In this document: in pieces, positions 13,201 through 23,130 of the stretch
Position numbering within the stretch: position 1 is the first letter of the stretch
Layout: each line of letters opens with the position of its first letter
Assembly (NCBI GenBank): GCA_963920765.1
Contig: OY987243.1
Coordinates: 20,579,419 to 20,643,418, forward strand
From: Ulota crispa
Taxonomy: Eukaryota; Streptophyta; Bryopsida; Orthotrichales; Orthotrichaceae
Direction of reading: 5' to 3'
Length of the DNA: 64,000 nt
The notes under the pieces: model-generated
Seen by the model: the letters and a program-made list of their open reading frames with translations, nothing else
Database searches by the model: none
Told to the model about the DNA's origin: nothing
Position numbers and translations under genes: made by a program

Positions 13201-13304
13201 GTCTCTCTCAATTGCATCGTGCAAGGCTTTTTATCTCTTGTTACAAAGGTCCTCGTAATCACTGACAGCGACAATTAGCTCTAAGGAATTTAATGTGCAC
13301 TCCA
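7240..13304 (-). pseudogene. Decayed multi-exon gene, function unknown
   Basis: I do not recognise the product. Reading the minus strand from a possible ATG at 13304, coding-like segments occur at 13304-12940, 11930-11350, 10740-10250, 10234-10040 (ending in a GTGAGT donor), 9650-9290, 9324-8900, 8454-8191 and 7570-7330. The central part is Lys-rich and helical (YWNVLIERQASKQVREKLKQ). It is followed by a segment with KWALI and KLSKLSLGK, then a strongly acidic Ser/Asp stretch (YEDLEDDSESDNDKN), and then a basic stretch resembling a nuclear localisation signal (RSGRKKLNPARLR). Several in-frame stops and frame changes occur, so it is probably dead. The layout of a helical part, an acidic linker and basic patches suggests a nuclear DNA-associated protein or the accessory ORF of a DNA transposon. 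This is inference only. Confidence 0.4.
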
Positions 13305-14453
13305 TCGTAGGCAACGGTTTAAACAACTATAATGAACATGAGAGGAAATGTGAGTTTCTAAGGAGTTGTTATAGTGTTGGTAATCATGGCCTACTCATGT
13401 TTGTAATCCCTTAGCAACGGGAGCGAGTGACAAGTGTCGTGTACCAGGTCAATGGAATTCTAATGTTGTAGTACTTAGGTGATGTAAGAGAAATTTGAGG
13501 GTTAACCCTTCAAGGATGTTGCCTACCTAAAGTGTTGTCTGTATTTGTACAAGAACCATTTAGTACTTGAAGAAATGACTTTATAACAAACGCCAAAAAC
13601 TACCAAAATACTCCTAATTGACTAGTAATATGTATATGACGTGGCTTGAAATTTACAACTCTAATGAAATTCATGTGCTACCCAAATACCCTATCCGTAT
13701 ACAACACAAAAGTCCGTATACGAAACAACAACATCCTTTACGGGTTAATTCTTTCCTGAAAGACTGAACGAAAACGAGAAGTAAGTAACAACCTCTATAT
13801 CCAGTCATGCATTAGAAAAGTCAAACAAACATAGAAGGACTCCACCCATTGTACATGCATGGACAGAGGGATTGTGGATTTAAGATTGCTTCCTGACAGC
13901 CCGATGCAACTTGCAAATCCAAAGAATGTCGATAAATGGTATCAATAAATGAATTAAAACACTTTCGCAAACATTATTAAGTAAGTTCACGTATAATTTT
14001 ATTATGTCATGAAGTCGCATGAAATAGTGCATCAATTATGAACAATGTTTAGATGAATTTGTAATGACGTCTTAAAAGTCTGTACTAAAAATGATAAACA
14101 AAGATAAGTGTTTTTTTTGAAAAACCAAGAACAACGGTTTCACAATTGTTATAGCAAATTTCCTCCAAATATTCCTAGGATGCTTCTACAAGCAAGGACT
14201 TAGACAGTCATGTAATTATGTCCCATATTTAAGGCGGCACTTCACGATGTTGCTTACTTACATGTACGTAGCATTTAAATATTATGGATTATGGTTGAGG
14301 TTGTTGTAACATGCAACACATTGTTCTATGCATGGAATTCTATTGAATATGTGTAGTATGCAATGAGGTGTTCGACCATTAACAGCTGATTTTGCTTTTT
14401 AAAGCGCTGCATACTGAAACAACATTTCTCCTCTTGCAGTAGTTGTTAGTAAA
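13305..14453. other. Intergenic, nothing recognised
   Basis: No supported gene. This is the upstream flank of the decayed minus-strand gene. AT-rich, with only very short ORFs. Confidence 0.5.
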
Positions 14454-14455
14454 TA

Positions 14456-15038
14456 CTGCCTATGTCCCATTATAAAGCTCTAAAAAACTTCTCCATGAGG
14501 TATTAATTGTATTTTTAGTCATTATTCTAGTGACAAATACATTCTAGAATCAATATACCACCTACCAAATATGTTCAAAATCTCAAGTTTTTAGGCTGTC
14601 ATATTAGACACCCAAATTCCATGTCAAAAGTATCATATTTGTGCTCAATTTGTGAAGGCTGCCGGCTCCTCATTGTTTTAGTCTTTGTACTAATGACACA
14701 TGCATTCTAGAACTAATATACCATCTACCAAATGTGTGCAAAATCTCCAACTTTTATGTTGCCATTTGGGCACCCAAATTCCATGCAAAAAGTACCATAT
14801 TTGTACATGTTGCTAGCTCCTCATTATTGATGATTTAAAGATTAGTAGCAACAATGATACCTCATATGGGCAAGGCCAAGCTTGTTAGTAGAGGAATGCT
14901 CTTTACTTGCTTAACTTGCTCCCATGAGATCATTGGACATGACAAACGCTTTCTCAGGAATTGAAATTAGCAAAAGGGAGTTTTTTAGTGGAACAAGAAC
15001 TATGCCTAATTTAGAGCTTTATATTGGGACAGAGGGAG
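14456..15038 (-). mobile_element. Stowaway-like MITE, copy 1 (583 bp)
   Basis: The ends are inverted: CTGCCTATGTCCCATTATAAAG at the left, and at the right the complement of CTCCCTCTGTCCCAATATAAAG. TA dinucleotides sit immediately outside both ends (14454-14455 and 15039-15040). The terminal CTCCCTCTGTCCC is close to the known Stowaway (Tc1/mariner-derived) plant MITE terminus CTCCCTCCGTCCC. The interior is an imperfect tandem duplication of about 164 bp, each unit starting at TTTTAGTC (14513 and 14677). A near full-length copy lies in the opposite orientation at 18787-19370. The short ORF at 14924-15148 is only element sequence. Confidence 0.85.
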
Positions 15039-15040
15039 TA

Positions 15041-16019
15041 ATTGTTTTCTACTTGTTGATACTAAAGATTTCAAAGTGTGTTTATGTTTCAAGAGAAAAA
15101 AGGACATTCAGCAAGTTTTTGAGAGATTTTAATGTTCTAACACGATGAAGTGAAAATTGGAAAATTTTAAGTTGCTCATTTCGTGCTCTCATACACCGTG
15201 TCCCAATGTAAGATGAAGTCACCACATATTGGATGATTGTAATGTTTATGTGTGTTTCATCTGCAGCAGTCATAGGCTTTATTAATGGAATCCTTCAAAC
15301 TTTTCCACATGTATTGATATTCTCGCTTTCCATCAAACCCTACTGTAATTGATGCTCATTTTAAGTATTTATTTATAAAAAGTAAATATGGATTCATGTG
15401 GACACACCAGCTAAACGTATTCAACAGATGATTCACCACAAACTCTTTTTAGAAACTTAAATTTGGTAGCTAAACATACACATATGAAGAAAAGAACATT
15501 GTCGACACTTCTAAAAAAGATTGAGTAAAGAGAACATCTTTTACCTACATATCCTTCTATACACTCAAATTAAGTGCATTCCTCTTTCAAGGAGCTTCTC
15601 TCAGTCAATTTATGATTGACGCTTATTATAGGATGTTTAAGAACGTGAAGTGAAGGAACTTTAACGCCCCCCACATTGAAAATCAAGTAGTACAATAGAT
15701 GGATGTACTAAAAGGTCAAGATTTTTACCTTCATCAGTTTTGAAGCTAATAAGACACAATTCATACTTTGCACTACCGTCATTGTCTTCATTCTTTGAAA
15801 AGCATTTGTAGACGCCTGATCCAACAAAGTTGAATGATTTTTTTTATGGAATGTCCAATCAAAATAGAAGAGGTTATATGCAGTAAGAAACTAAAGCACA
15901 GTCACCTCTTAATTGCATGCTTACCATCTCTTTCATGTACACGTCAATGGAGTAGAAGTGTATATTGCTTACAGTTTATCCTTATGATTGTTCAGTATCT
16001 GTAGGTATATGCATTATCA
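15041..16019. other. Intergenic flank of the CACTA element, nothing recognised
   Basis: No gene is supported. CACTACCGTC at 15774-15783 is a possible CACTA-type end, but no matching inverted end was found downstream. The left boundary of the transposon therefore remains open. Confidence 0.4.
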
Positions 16020-16084
16020 GTATGCCAAGGGTCCATGTTTCAAAAAAAGACTTGATTCTCTAGATAGAATTAAGGTTAGCGGCA

Positions 16085-17100
16085 AAGCAATGTCACAGCG
16101 GATTTAGATGCCCTTGTACCAAATGTCATGGAGGCAAACAATACAGCCTGAAGTCTATATGTGATCATTTACGCCTCTATAGGTGTGACCCTTTTCTAAT
16201 GCATTCTATGCTAGGGGGAGATCTAGATGGAGGATATCCTGAAAAAGGTATTTGGGTTAACACGCCAAACCTTAGAATGCCTGAGGTGAATGTGTTTGAC
16301 AATAGAGACACACCTATGACATAGGCTGAACACTTGGATCCATTTCATGATGTTCAGCAACAAGTGTTTGATGCTCTAGACATGGGGGATAGTCTACATG
16401 AAGACTCTGAACATGAAGATGTCCCATGTGAAGACAGCATGGGAGATTCCATTGAGGCAACAGAGTCTCTACTGAAAGAGGCAACGGAACCTGTTTACAA
16501 AGGGAAACACATGAGTGTCATCTTTGCAACTATTGTCTTGATAAACATGGGAGTTGTCCACGGCATTACTAACTTGTTTTTGGATGAGTTGCTGAAGTAT
16601 TTGTCTTCAATCTTACTACCTGTTGGTAACAAGCTTCTAGGCAACCACTACACGGCCAAAAAGTTAATAAAAGAACTTGGTCTCAATTACAATATTATAC
16701 ATGCTTGTCCAAGTGGTTGTGTCTTGTTTCGAGGATCCATGTCAAATTTGACAAACTGTCCCAAGCCAAGTTGTGAGAAGCACCAATACATACCTGGCTT
16801 TGATGTAGTTTCCATGAGAGCGGTACATCACTTTCCATTGATTCCTAGGTTATTGCGTATGTATCGCTCACCAGCAATTGCTAAAATGCTGAGATTTCAT
16901 TCAGAGCATCTGAATGAGGAACGTGGTGTTATGAAGTTGGTGGCAGATAGTCCAGCATGGAAGTATGTTGATGAAGTTGTTGACCTAGGATTTTGGCTTG
17001 TCTTTGGATGGGGTGAATCCCTTTGCCAACAATAGTACCAGTCACTCAACATGGCCAGTGTTGATTTTAATTTACAATTTGCCTTCCTACATGGTGACTA
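16085..17100 (+). pseudogene. CACTA transposase, N-terminal part (Transpos_assoc plus tnp2 start)
   Basis: A Cys/His-rich segment at 16085-16200 (FRCPCTKCHGGKQYSL, then CDHLRLYRCDPF) matches the transposase-associated domain that precedes tnp2 in plant CACTA elements. After one TAG stop near 16322, the frame at 16334-17035 carries the tnp2 start: an EATEPVYKG box, ELLKYLSSILLPVGN, then NIIHACPSGCVLFRG and HFPLIPRLLRMYRS, all standard family landmarks. The conserved box usually written as SDGFNPFGN appears as FGWGESLCQQ just before a stop, so the normally conserved acidic residue there is lost. The frame starts with TTG rather than ATG because the upstream stop cuts it. This is a plain DNA transposon gene and not functional as it stands. 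Confidence 0.85.
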
Positions 17101-17104
17101 AGAA

Positions 17105-17710
17105 TTTCTTTGTGTAATTGAGTATTCTAGTTTCAAGGAAGCATTCTCCTACAAATGAGAACATAGATACTTTTCTAAGTCCTTTGATTGAGGAACTACA
17201 AGACCTATGGATTGGAGTCAAGGCCCAAGACTTCTCCAAAAAACTTGGGTCTAGGCATTTCACTCTTAGAGGCCTTTTACTGCGGACTATATCCAATTAC
17301 CCAGCATATGGCTTGATTGCTGGATTGTGTACTCACGGGTACAAGGCATGCACTATTTGTGGTCCTGCTACTGATGCTAGAAGTGCAACAACCGGGAATT
17401 GAGTAAATTCAAGCAACCAAGCAAGAGGACGGAAGATGATATATGGTGGGAGTAGAAGGTGGACTATACTTGCTCATCCATATTGCCGAGACCTGAAGTT
17501 TGATGGGACAATTGAAAGACGACAAGCTCCACAAAGAATGGATCCCAAGGAAGTAAAATTGCATGGCAAAGAACGTGAGAAGTATGTTGCAGAAGGAGAA
17601 AAAGTTGGAGGAGAGGACAACCCTATTCACTTGTACGGCGTGAAAAGAAAAAGTGCATTATATGGGCTACCATACTGGACGGTGAGAGGACGTTATATGT
17701 TTGTTTCCAT
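17105..17710 (+). pseudogene. CACTA transposase, tnp2 core pieces
   Basis: Two consecutive plus-strand frames continue tnp2. 17118-17402 carries IDTFLSPLIEELQDLW, SRHFTLRGLLLRTISNYPAYG and the HGYKACTICG zinc-type box, which match the standard PLIEELKELW...TLRAALLWTINDFPAYG...ACPVC run. 17436-17702 carries RRWTILAHPYCRDLKFDGTI and ends with KRKSALYGLPYW. That phrase in intact relatives leads directly into the LDVMHIEKNV box, which is found here only at about 19630. A stop separates the two frames. The missing continuity coincides with the nad4L and MITE insertions. Confidence 0.85.
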
Positions 17711-18271
17711 TGCACATGAACTTAGTTTTTGTTCCGAGTGTTCTAATGATTTGTCTTTTATCAACATGTGTTAGTGTTAACATTGTTGGATTGAATTCAT
17801 GTTGCAGTTGTTTAAGAATTTGTGTTGACCATGTTTGTCTTATGTACTTTATGGTAGATAGTATGTCATTAGAGATCGCATTTACATGTAATGCCTGACA
17901 CGTTAATACATTCCGCTGCTGTTTTTAACATAATACATGAACAATTTGAAGATTCATCGTTTCACTGAAATTGGGAGGAATGGTTTTTCCATGTAACGGA
18001 TGTCAAAAAATGATCAATATATGTTAGAATCATTTGTTTGCTTTGTGAACCGACATACTCTAACATCATAAGGTCTTCCTTGTTTTTTCTTCCAACTACG
18101 TTTTTAGAGCATGTTGTGGTTTCCACCCGTTTACCCTGTGGTTGGGTAAGCTCTATGCCTGGCACGTGGAATAGGGTCTTGCGTGGTTTGCTATATGGCT
18201 GCTAGCGCAAAACTACAAATAATTTCCATACGGCTAAACAATGACTATAGGCAACCCAAACGGTTGCCCTA
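17711..18271. other. Unassigned sequence between tnp2 and the mitochondrial insert
   Basis: AT-rich spacer inside the CACTA element. It may include an original transposase intron, since a splice-like boundary follows the GLPYW phrase. No gene is visible. Confidence 0.4.
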
Positions 18272-18552
18272 AATTCCACTGCAATAGTCCCACAAATTTG
18301 AAAAGTTATAACCAGAATGGCCAGCCCAATAGCGGATTCCATAGCTGCCACCGTTAAAACAAATAAAGCAAATAATTGACCCATCATATCATCTAAATAA
18401 ACCAAAAATACCAATAAGTTTAAATTGACTGCAAGTAACATTAACTCAATTGACATTAACATAATAAGGATATTTTTTCTATTCAAGAAAATTCCCCAAA
18501 TACCTAAGAGAAAAAGAATCATAGAAAATGTTAAATATTTTACTAGATCCAT
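18272..18552 (-). pseudogene. nad4L: Nuclear insertion of mitochondrial nad4L (NUMT)
   Basis: The minus-strand frame from an ATG at 18552 reads as NADH dehydrogenase subunit 4L, a small membrane subunit of respiratory complex I. Its landmarks are [52 protein letters not shown] and [11 protein letters not shown]. Three hydrophobic helices are obvious. Ninety-four of the usual 100 or so residues are present, and similarity ends after GTIAVEF at about 18272, beyond which the frame runs into unrelated sequence. Several positions differ from the usual plant form in ways that fit C-to-T or G-to-A change (for example GTIAVEF is preceded by QIC where RIR or RVR is usual). That is what nuclear decay of methylated DNA would produce. 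The fragment sits inside a CACTA element and is surely not expressed as a complex I subunit. Confidence 0.93.
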
Positions 18553-18784
18553 AACAAGAGTCTTTTTTTCGAAAGCCAACTCGGTTTCAAGCCAAGCACA
18601 TGCCGTTGACTATTCAAATAAATTAATCCACTATTATACTCTAAAACAAATTCATTTCAATAACAATCATTACACTATGGCTTCAAAAGAAGGAAATCTT
18701 ACCCACGGTTACTTTTACAAAATTCATATTCTATGCAATTTTTTGGGTATGGTAAGCTAGAATTTTTTAAATATACCTGCTTAA
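18553..18784. other. Possible remainder of the mitochondrial insert
   Basis: Sequence immediately upstream of the nad4L start on the minus strand. It could be mitochondrial leader DNA brought in with the gene, but I recognise no mitochondrial gene in it. It ends at the TA target of the MITE. Confidence 0.3.
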
Positions 18785-18786
18785 TA

Positions 18787-19370
18787 CTCTTGTGTCCCAA
18801 TATAAAGCTCTAAATTAGGCATAGTTCTTGTTCCACTAAAAAGCTCTCTTTTGCTAATTTCAATTCCTGAGAAAGCGTTTGTCATGTCCAATGATCTCAT
18901 GGGAGCAAGTTAAGCAAGTAAAGAGCATTCCTCTACTAACAAGCTTGGCCTTGCCCATATGAGGTATCATTGTTGCTACTAATCTTTAAATCATCAATAA
19001 TGAGGAGCTAGCAACATGTACAAATATGGTACTTTTTGCATGGAATTTGGGTGCCCAAATGGCAACATAAAAGTTGGAGATTTTGCACACATTTGGTAGA
19101 TGGTATATTAGTTCTAGAACGCAAGTAGTGTCATTAGTACAAAGACTAAAAAAATGAGGAGCTGGTAGCCTTCACAAATTGAGCACAAATATGATTCTTT
19201 TTGCATGGAATGTGGGTGTCTAAATGACAACCTAAAAACTTGAGATTTTGGACATCTTTGGTAGGTGGTATATTGATTCTAGAATGTATTTGTCACTAGC
19301 ATAATGACTAAAAATACAATTAATCCCTTGTGGAGAAGTTTTTTGGAACTTCATAATGGGACACCAGGAG
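18787..19370 (+). mobile_element. Stowaway-like MITE, copy 2 (584 bp), inside the CACTA element
   Basis: Near full-length reverse-complement copy of 14456-15038. The left end is CTCTTGTGTCCCAATATAAAG and the right end is the complement of CTCCTGGTGTCCCATTATGAAG, with TA dinucleotides outside both (18785-18786 and 19371-19372). It carries the same internal tandem duplication. Because it lies within the CACTA sequence, it inserted after the CACTA element was already in place, or travelled with it. Confidence 0.85.
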
Positions 19371-19619
19371 TAATAGTTATCATCACCGCACACCATCATA
19401 TATTGAGCCGGCTAGTTGCATAGGATCATTGATGTTAGTTATGGTTTCAATTATTAGAGGCAAAGTTTAGAAGGTCTACCAAAGTGCATTGGGTTATTTA
19501 TTTTCCGTGTCATGTTTGTCATATATGCTAACTGTTAAGGTGTATGTATGACATTTTTTGAGAGAGGGTTTTTTTGAAGTATTGAAATATTGTCAGAGTG
19601 TCTGACTGCAGAAGCTATT

Positions 19620-19965
19620 CATTTGACACTTGCTAGACCCAATGCATTGTGAGAAAAACATTTGTGAAAATATTACAAAGACTATTCTTGGAATGAAGGA
19701 TTCAATTGGAAGTTGGCAAGATATGGAGTCCATGAGCATTTGGCCAGAGTTATGGATGGATAGTCATGGTGATGAAGAAAGGAACATCACACTCCCTGAA
19801 GCCCCATACATATTGAAGTCAAATGAAAAGAGTTCTATTATGAATATAATTAAGGCGTTGAAGACACCATCAAACTATGTGGGGGTAATTCATAAATTCC
19901 TAGAAGATGGCAACTACATTACTTGAAATCTCACGACTACCATGTGTTGATGCAACAGGTATATT
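19620..19965 (+). pseudogene. CACTA transposase, tnp2 C-terminal piece
   Basis: The frame at 19630-19926 carries LDPMHCEKNICENITKTILG, matching the LDVMHIEKNVCDNI box of tnp2, then MSIWPELWMD and APYILKSNEKSSIMNIIKAL. The next family phrase, LKSHDYHVLMQQ, follows in a different frame at about 19922-19957, so a small frame change separates them. A GT donor follows directly, which fits the intron that precedes DUF4218 in relatives. The upstream partner phrase (GLPYW) is 1.9 kb away because of insertions. Confidence 0.85.
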
Positions 19966-20190
19966 TACAACGTATCCCAAACTTGTTTTTGAATATTTTA
20001 ATAAAAAAATTCTGTATGTATTAGTACAAGGTGTCATATATATATGAAGAGTGAAACCTATAAGTGTAGAGGGTGCTTATCATATACAGCTGTTGTGCAC
20101 CAGTAAGGTCAAGTATATAGAGTGTAGTTTGTGTAATGCTTTTATGGTTTTAGAGAAGGGGTATCTGGGAATGGTCATTCATGAGGATGT

Positions 20191-20766
20191 ATGTTGTTGT
20201 GCTTTGTACAAGTACTTCCATTAGCATTGAGGAATGTGTTAAGCGATGAAGTTCGGCGAGCAATAATGAAAGTGAGTAGAGTTTTCCAATGGCTTTGTCA
20301 AAGACATATAAATACAAGTGACAAAGAAGGGGATATGAGTGATGCAGCTGAAGCTCTTTGTTGCTTGGAAATGGTTTTCCCTCCAACCTTTATGGACATT
20401 ATGTTGCATTTATTAATTCATCTTGTAGAAGAACTACACTTGTGTGGCCTAGTGCACACAAGATGGATGTACCCCATGGAAAGGCACATGAAGACCGTGA
20501 AAGACTACATTAGAACATATGCTAGGCCAGAGGCTAGCATGGCCAAAGGGTATGCCATGTCAAAGACCTTAGGTTATTGCACAAAGTATCTTCAACGTTT
20601 TGATGGGACTAGACAGCGCATATGGGATGAAAAAGAAGAGAATATAATGAAGGACGAAGATGTCAAAAGTGGTGGTTGGGCATGTCCCATGTCCAATGAA
20701 TTTTTGCAGTGGGTGCATGAATTTGTTATTTTGAACTCCTTGGATTTGGAGCCATGGAGAGAGTAA
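20191..20766 (+). pseudogene. CACTA transposase, DUF4218 region
   Basis: This open frame of about 190 residues contains the DUF4218 hallmarks of plant CACTA transposases: LPLALRNVLSDEVRRAI, a CCLEMVFPPTFMDIMLHLLI box, then LCGLVHTRWMYPMERHMKTV and YARPEASMAKGYAMSKTLGY. The segment ends WREE at a GT, probably an intron donor. The frame is uninterrupted, making this the best preserved part of the element. Upstream, an AG acceptor just before VQVLPLALR would join it to the QQ-ending exon near 19960. Confidence 0.88.
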
Positions 20767-21079
20767 GTACTTTGAACTAAATGGAATTCTAGATTACCAG
20801 AAGAAACCTAATAAATGCAAGAGAAGTCTCAATTATGAAATCAATATTATTTTCACGAACATTTAATTTTTGTTGTTTGCAAACCCTGGGGTTGAGTGAA
20901 TTTAGTGAGTGTAGAATATTTTGATGCAGTACCCACTAGAAAGTAGAATTCATTGAAATAAGCCTAATATTACTGAGCGTGACGTGTTTGTTACAAAAAT
21001 GCATAAGAAGTACTTGCTGCTAAGTGTAGATTGTTCTAGAAGAACAACAACTTATGTGTTTTAACAAACTTATCTCTGT

Positions 21080-21844
21080 GTGTGCAATAGAAAATACAAA
21101 TGTGTTTACAAACGGAGAGTACAAGAACGTGAATTTTACATGCACAAAGTTCAAAGCAAAATTGGCCGTCAACATCCCATAACGTTCCCGGATGACCTGC
21201 ACAGTATAGCACCCTTTATGGAATGGATACAACTGGAAGTCCAAGAAGCCATGGATGGTCCAGAGGAACTCCCGCAAGACCTCATGAACTTAACAAAATT
21301 TCCAGAGAAGATAGCTACTTTGTATAGGACAATGTACGCTCATGGTATGCACCTAAGAGTTGAAAGTGCAAAGGAGGAGAAAGTCACATCTGATAGTGGG
21401 GTAGCTGCATCCTTGATATTTTGCAAAAAAAGAAGACAAATTAATGCAATGGTTTGTTGGGAAACTTCTGAATTTGTGGGGAGAATTCAGGAAATTTTAG
21501 AATTGAACTATAGAAGTCAGTGCTGCATTGTGGTTGTATGTGATTGCATAATTTCAAACTTAGGTGCCACAAATGCAAATGTCATTAGGGACAAGTATGG
21601 GTTCACATTACCAAATTTTAGTGCATGTTAGCTGTTGGGGCCAAGATCATTTGCTTTCCCCATTCAGTGCCAAAAAGTCTTTTTTTCAAATGATGTTAAT
21701 AGAAGAAGGGTTAATGGAGCAAATTGGAAGGTGGTGTGTGGAACAAATGTGAGAGGAAGGTGTGACAAGACAATGTCAACTGCGCCTCACTTAGAAATGC
21801 TATTGCCAGGTAGAGATTCTGAGTTCCTAGGCCTAAGGATTTAG
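21080..21844 (+). pseudogene. CACTA transposase, DUF4216 region
   Basis: The frame at 21080-21631 includes the family phrases SGVAASLIFCKKRRQINAM, ILELNYRSQCCIVVVCDCI and IRDKYGFTLPNF, which match DUF4216 (GVxVxA...V.Y.G.L..IIELDY......LFKCDW......GFT.VNF). A stop follows. The remaining piece (21635-21844) shows QCQKVFFSNDVNRRRVNGANWKVV, the C-terminal xQVFYVxDPxxxxWxVV phrase of the domain. The 5' part has YKRRVQEREFYMHK, typical of the linker between DUF4218 and DUF4216. Confidence 0.85.
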
Positions 21845-21850
21845 TAGAAT

Positions 21851-22723
21851 TGGGTAGGCAACTGCTTTGGGTGTTTGAAACTGATTTATTGTACTATCAA
21901 GGTTCATGAAGTTGTTTGTGCCATATGCATAATGGTCTAAATCTTAGGTCTAAAAGAAGGTTAAAGATTTTGACTCACCCTTCAGCTTGTGGGTACCTGA
22001 GTTCAAGGAGCAATGATTTTTGTTTAATGTTATTGAAAAGTTTGTTGATTTGATTACAAAATCAAACATGCATATAGAGCATTTCCTCTTTTAGTTTTAC
22101 TTATTGGGTGCGGAACATGTGGGCATACGCCGGCACATGTAGTATGTGACCCAAGGGACACCCTTTCCCAAATAACAAAATGTGCAATGTATAGGAACAG
22201 GACTTGAAGGAAACGATATTTTTAAGTAGTCACTATTGACAAAGCTAGAGATACTATTAATGCTCTTCCTTGTGAACAATATTTGTTGAAATCAAGAGTG
22301 GACAGTGAGAGAAAAGCTTCAAGCTTCCACTGTTTTAATTTTGCACTATTTTGACATGCTACAGTCTTTAATTTTGAATAGAGATGTTTCCCTTTTTGTA
22401 TAAGACGACTTCAAATAAATTTCCAGAAATCAGAACTATTACATGAAGAATGTGTATGTGAGCATTTATTTTTAGTGGGTGCATGTGCTAAGTGATGATC
22501 TTCTAAGGAGGAAGCACTAAAGTGGACATATGGTTTTTCATCTTTTGTTTTAGCCGTTAGGGTGGCGTTGTAGTTAGAAAAATAGTGATGGTCATAAAAA
22601 AAGACATGGATTCAAAAGCTATTAAGTTTTTTTGGGGTGGGCATTATTGTCAAACCATGAAATAATTGTGCATTGCATATATCGTGCTATCATTTGAACT
22701 CTGGTAGGAGTATATACTGACTA
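21851..22723. other. Right flank of the CACTA element, nothing recognised
   Basis: No gene is supported. The true right end of the CACTA element probably lies here, but no clear CACTA-type end complementary to one on the left was found. Confidence 0.4.
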
Positions 22724-23128
22724 CTATAGGTTGAGAGCAGATTTGGCATAAAATAATTCCCGAAAATTTTGCCCAATTAATTCATAAATTATTCTTCAAA
22801 AATGCCCATTGTCAAACAAATCAAAAAATTGAAATGCCAAATTCAATAAAAGACATTAAGCTTAACTAGCAATGCATGGAAGGTCAAGGTTGATTCCAAG
22901 AGGGCTCAATCTACCACAAATATTATATCAAGGGTTAATTTTAGAAAGTGGAAGATGCTTAGAGAAAGGCTTAATTCTACTAGAAAATTTGGTTGTATAC
23001 CAAATAATAAAAACTCTTACTGAAAGTACCTAATCTTGTATAATTCCTAAATTGGATGCCAAATCGATTTTTTCTCAAAAAAATAATTGATTTGGCACAG
23101 ACATGTCGAATCTGCTCTCAACCTATAG
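22724..23128. mobile_element. 405-bp MITE with TA target duplication
   Basis: Perfect inverted ends of at least 20 bp: CTATAGGTTGAGAGCAGATT at the left and its complement at the right. TA dinucleotides sit directly outside both ends (22722-22723 and 23129-23130). The interior has no coding potential and is AT-rich. The TA duplication and small size fit a mariner-derived MITE. The family is different from the pair at 14456 and 18787. Confidence 0.85.
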
Positions 23129-23130
23129 TA

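Larger units (their letters stand above)
16020..21850 (+). mobile_element. Broken CACTA (En/Spm) transposon with tnp2-type transposase
   Basis: The plus-strand pieces follow the canonical order of plant CACTA transposases. They are a zinc-binding transposase-associated segment, the tnp2 (Transposase_21) core in several pieces, DUF4218 and DUF4216. A 1.9-kb interval between 17710 and 19630 interrupts the core and contains a mitochondrial nad4L fragment and a 584-bp MITE. Several stops and frame changes make the element non-autonomous. I could not identify terminal inverted repeats with confidence, so the ends given are those of recognisable coding sequence. Confidence 0.9.

Noticed and set aside
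15774-15783. CACTACCGTC as left end of the CACTA element
   Set aside because: No matching inverted end was found to the right of 21850, so the motif may be chance.
18202-18271. Extension of the nad4L frame beyond the conserved end
   Set aside because: The extra residues do not resemble the nad4L C-terminus and mark the end of the mitochondrial insert.
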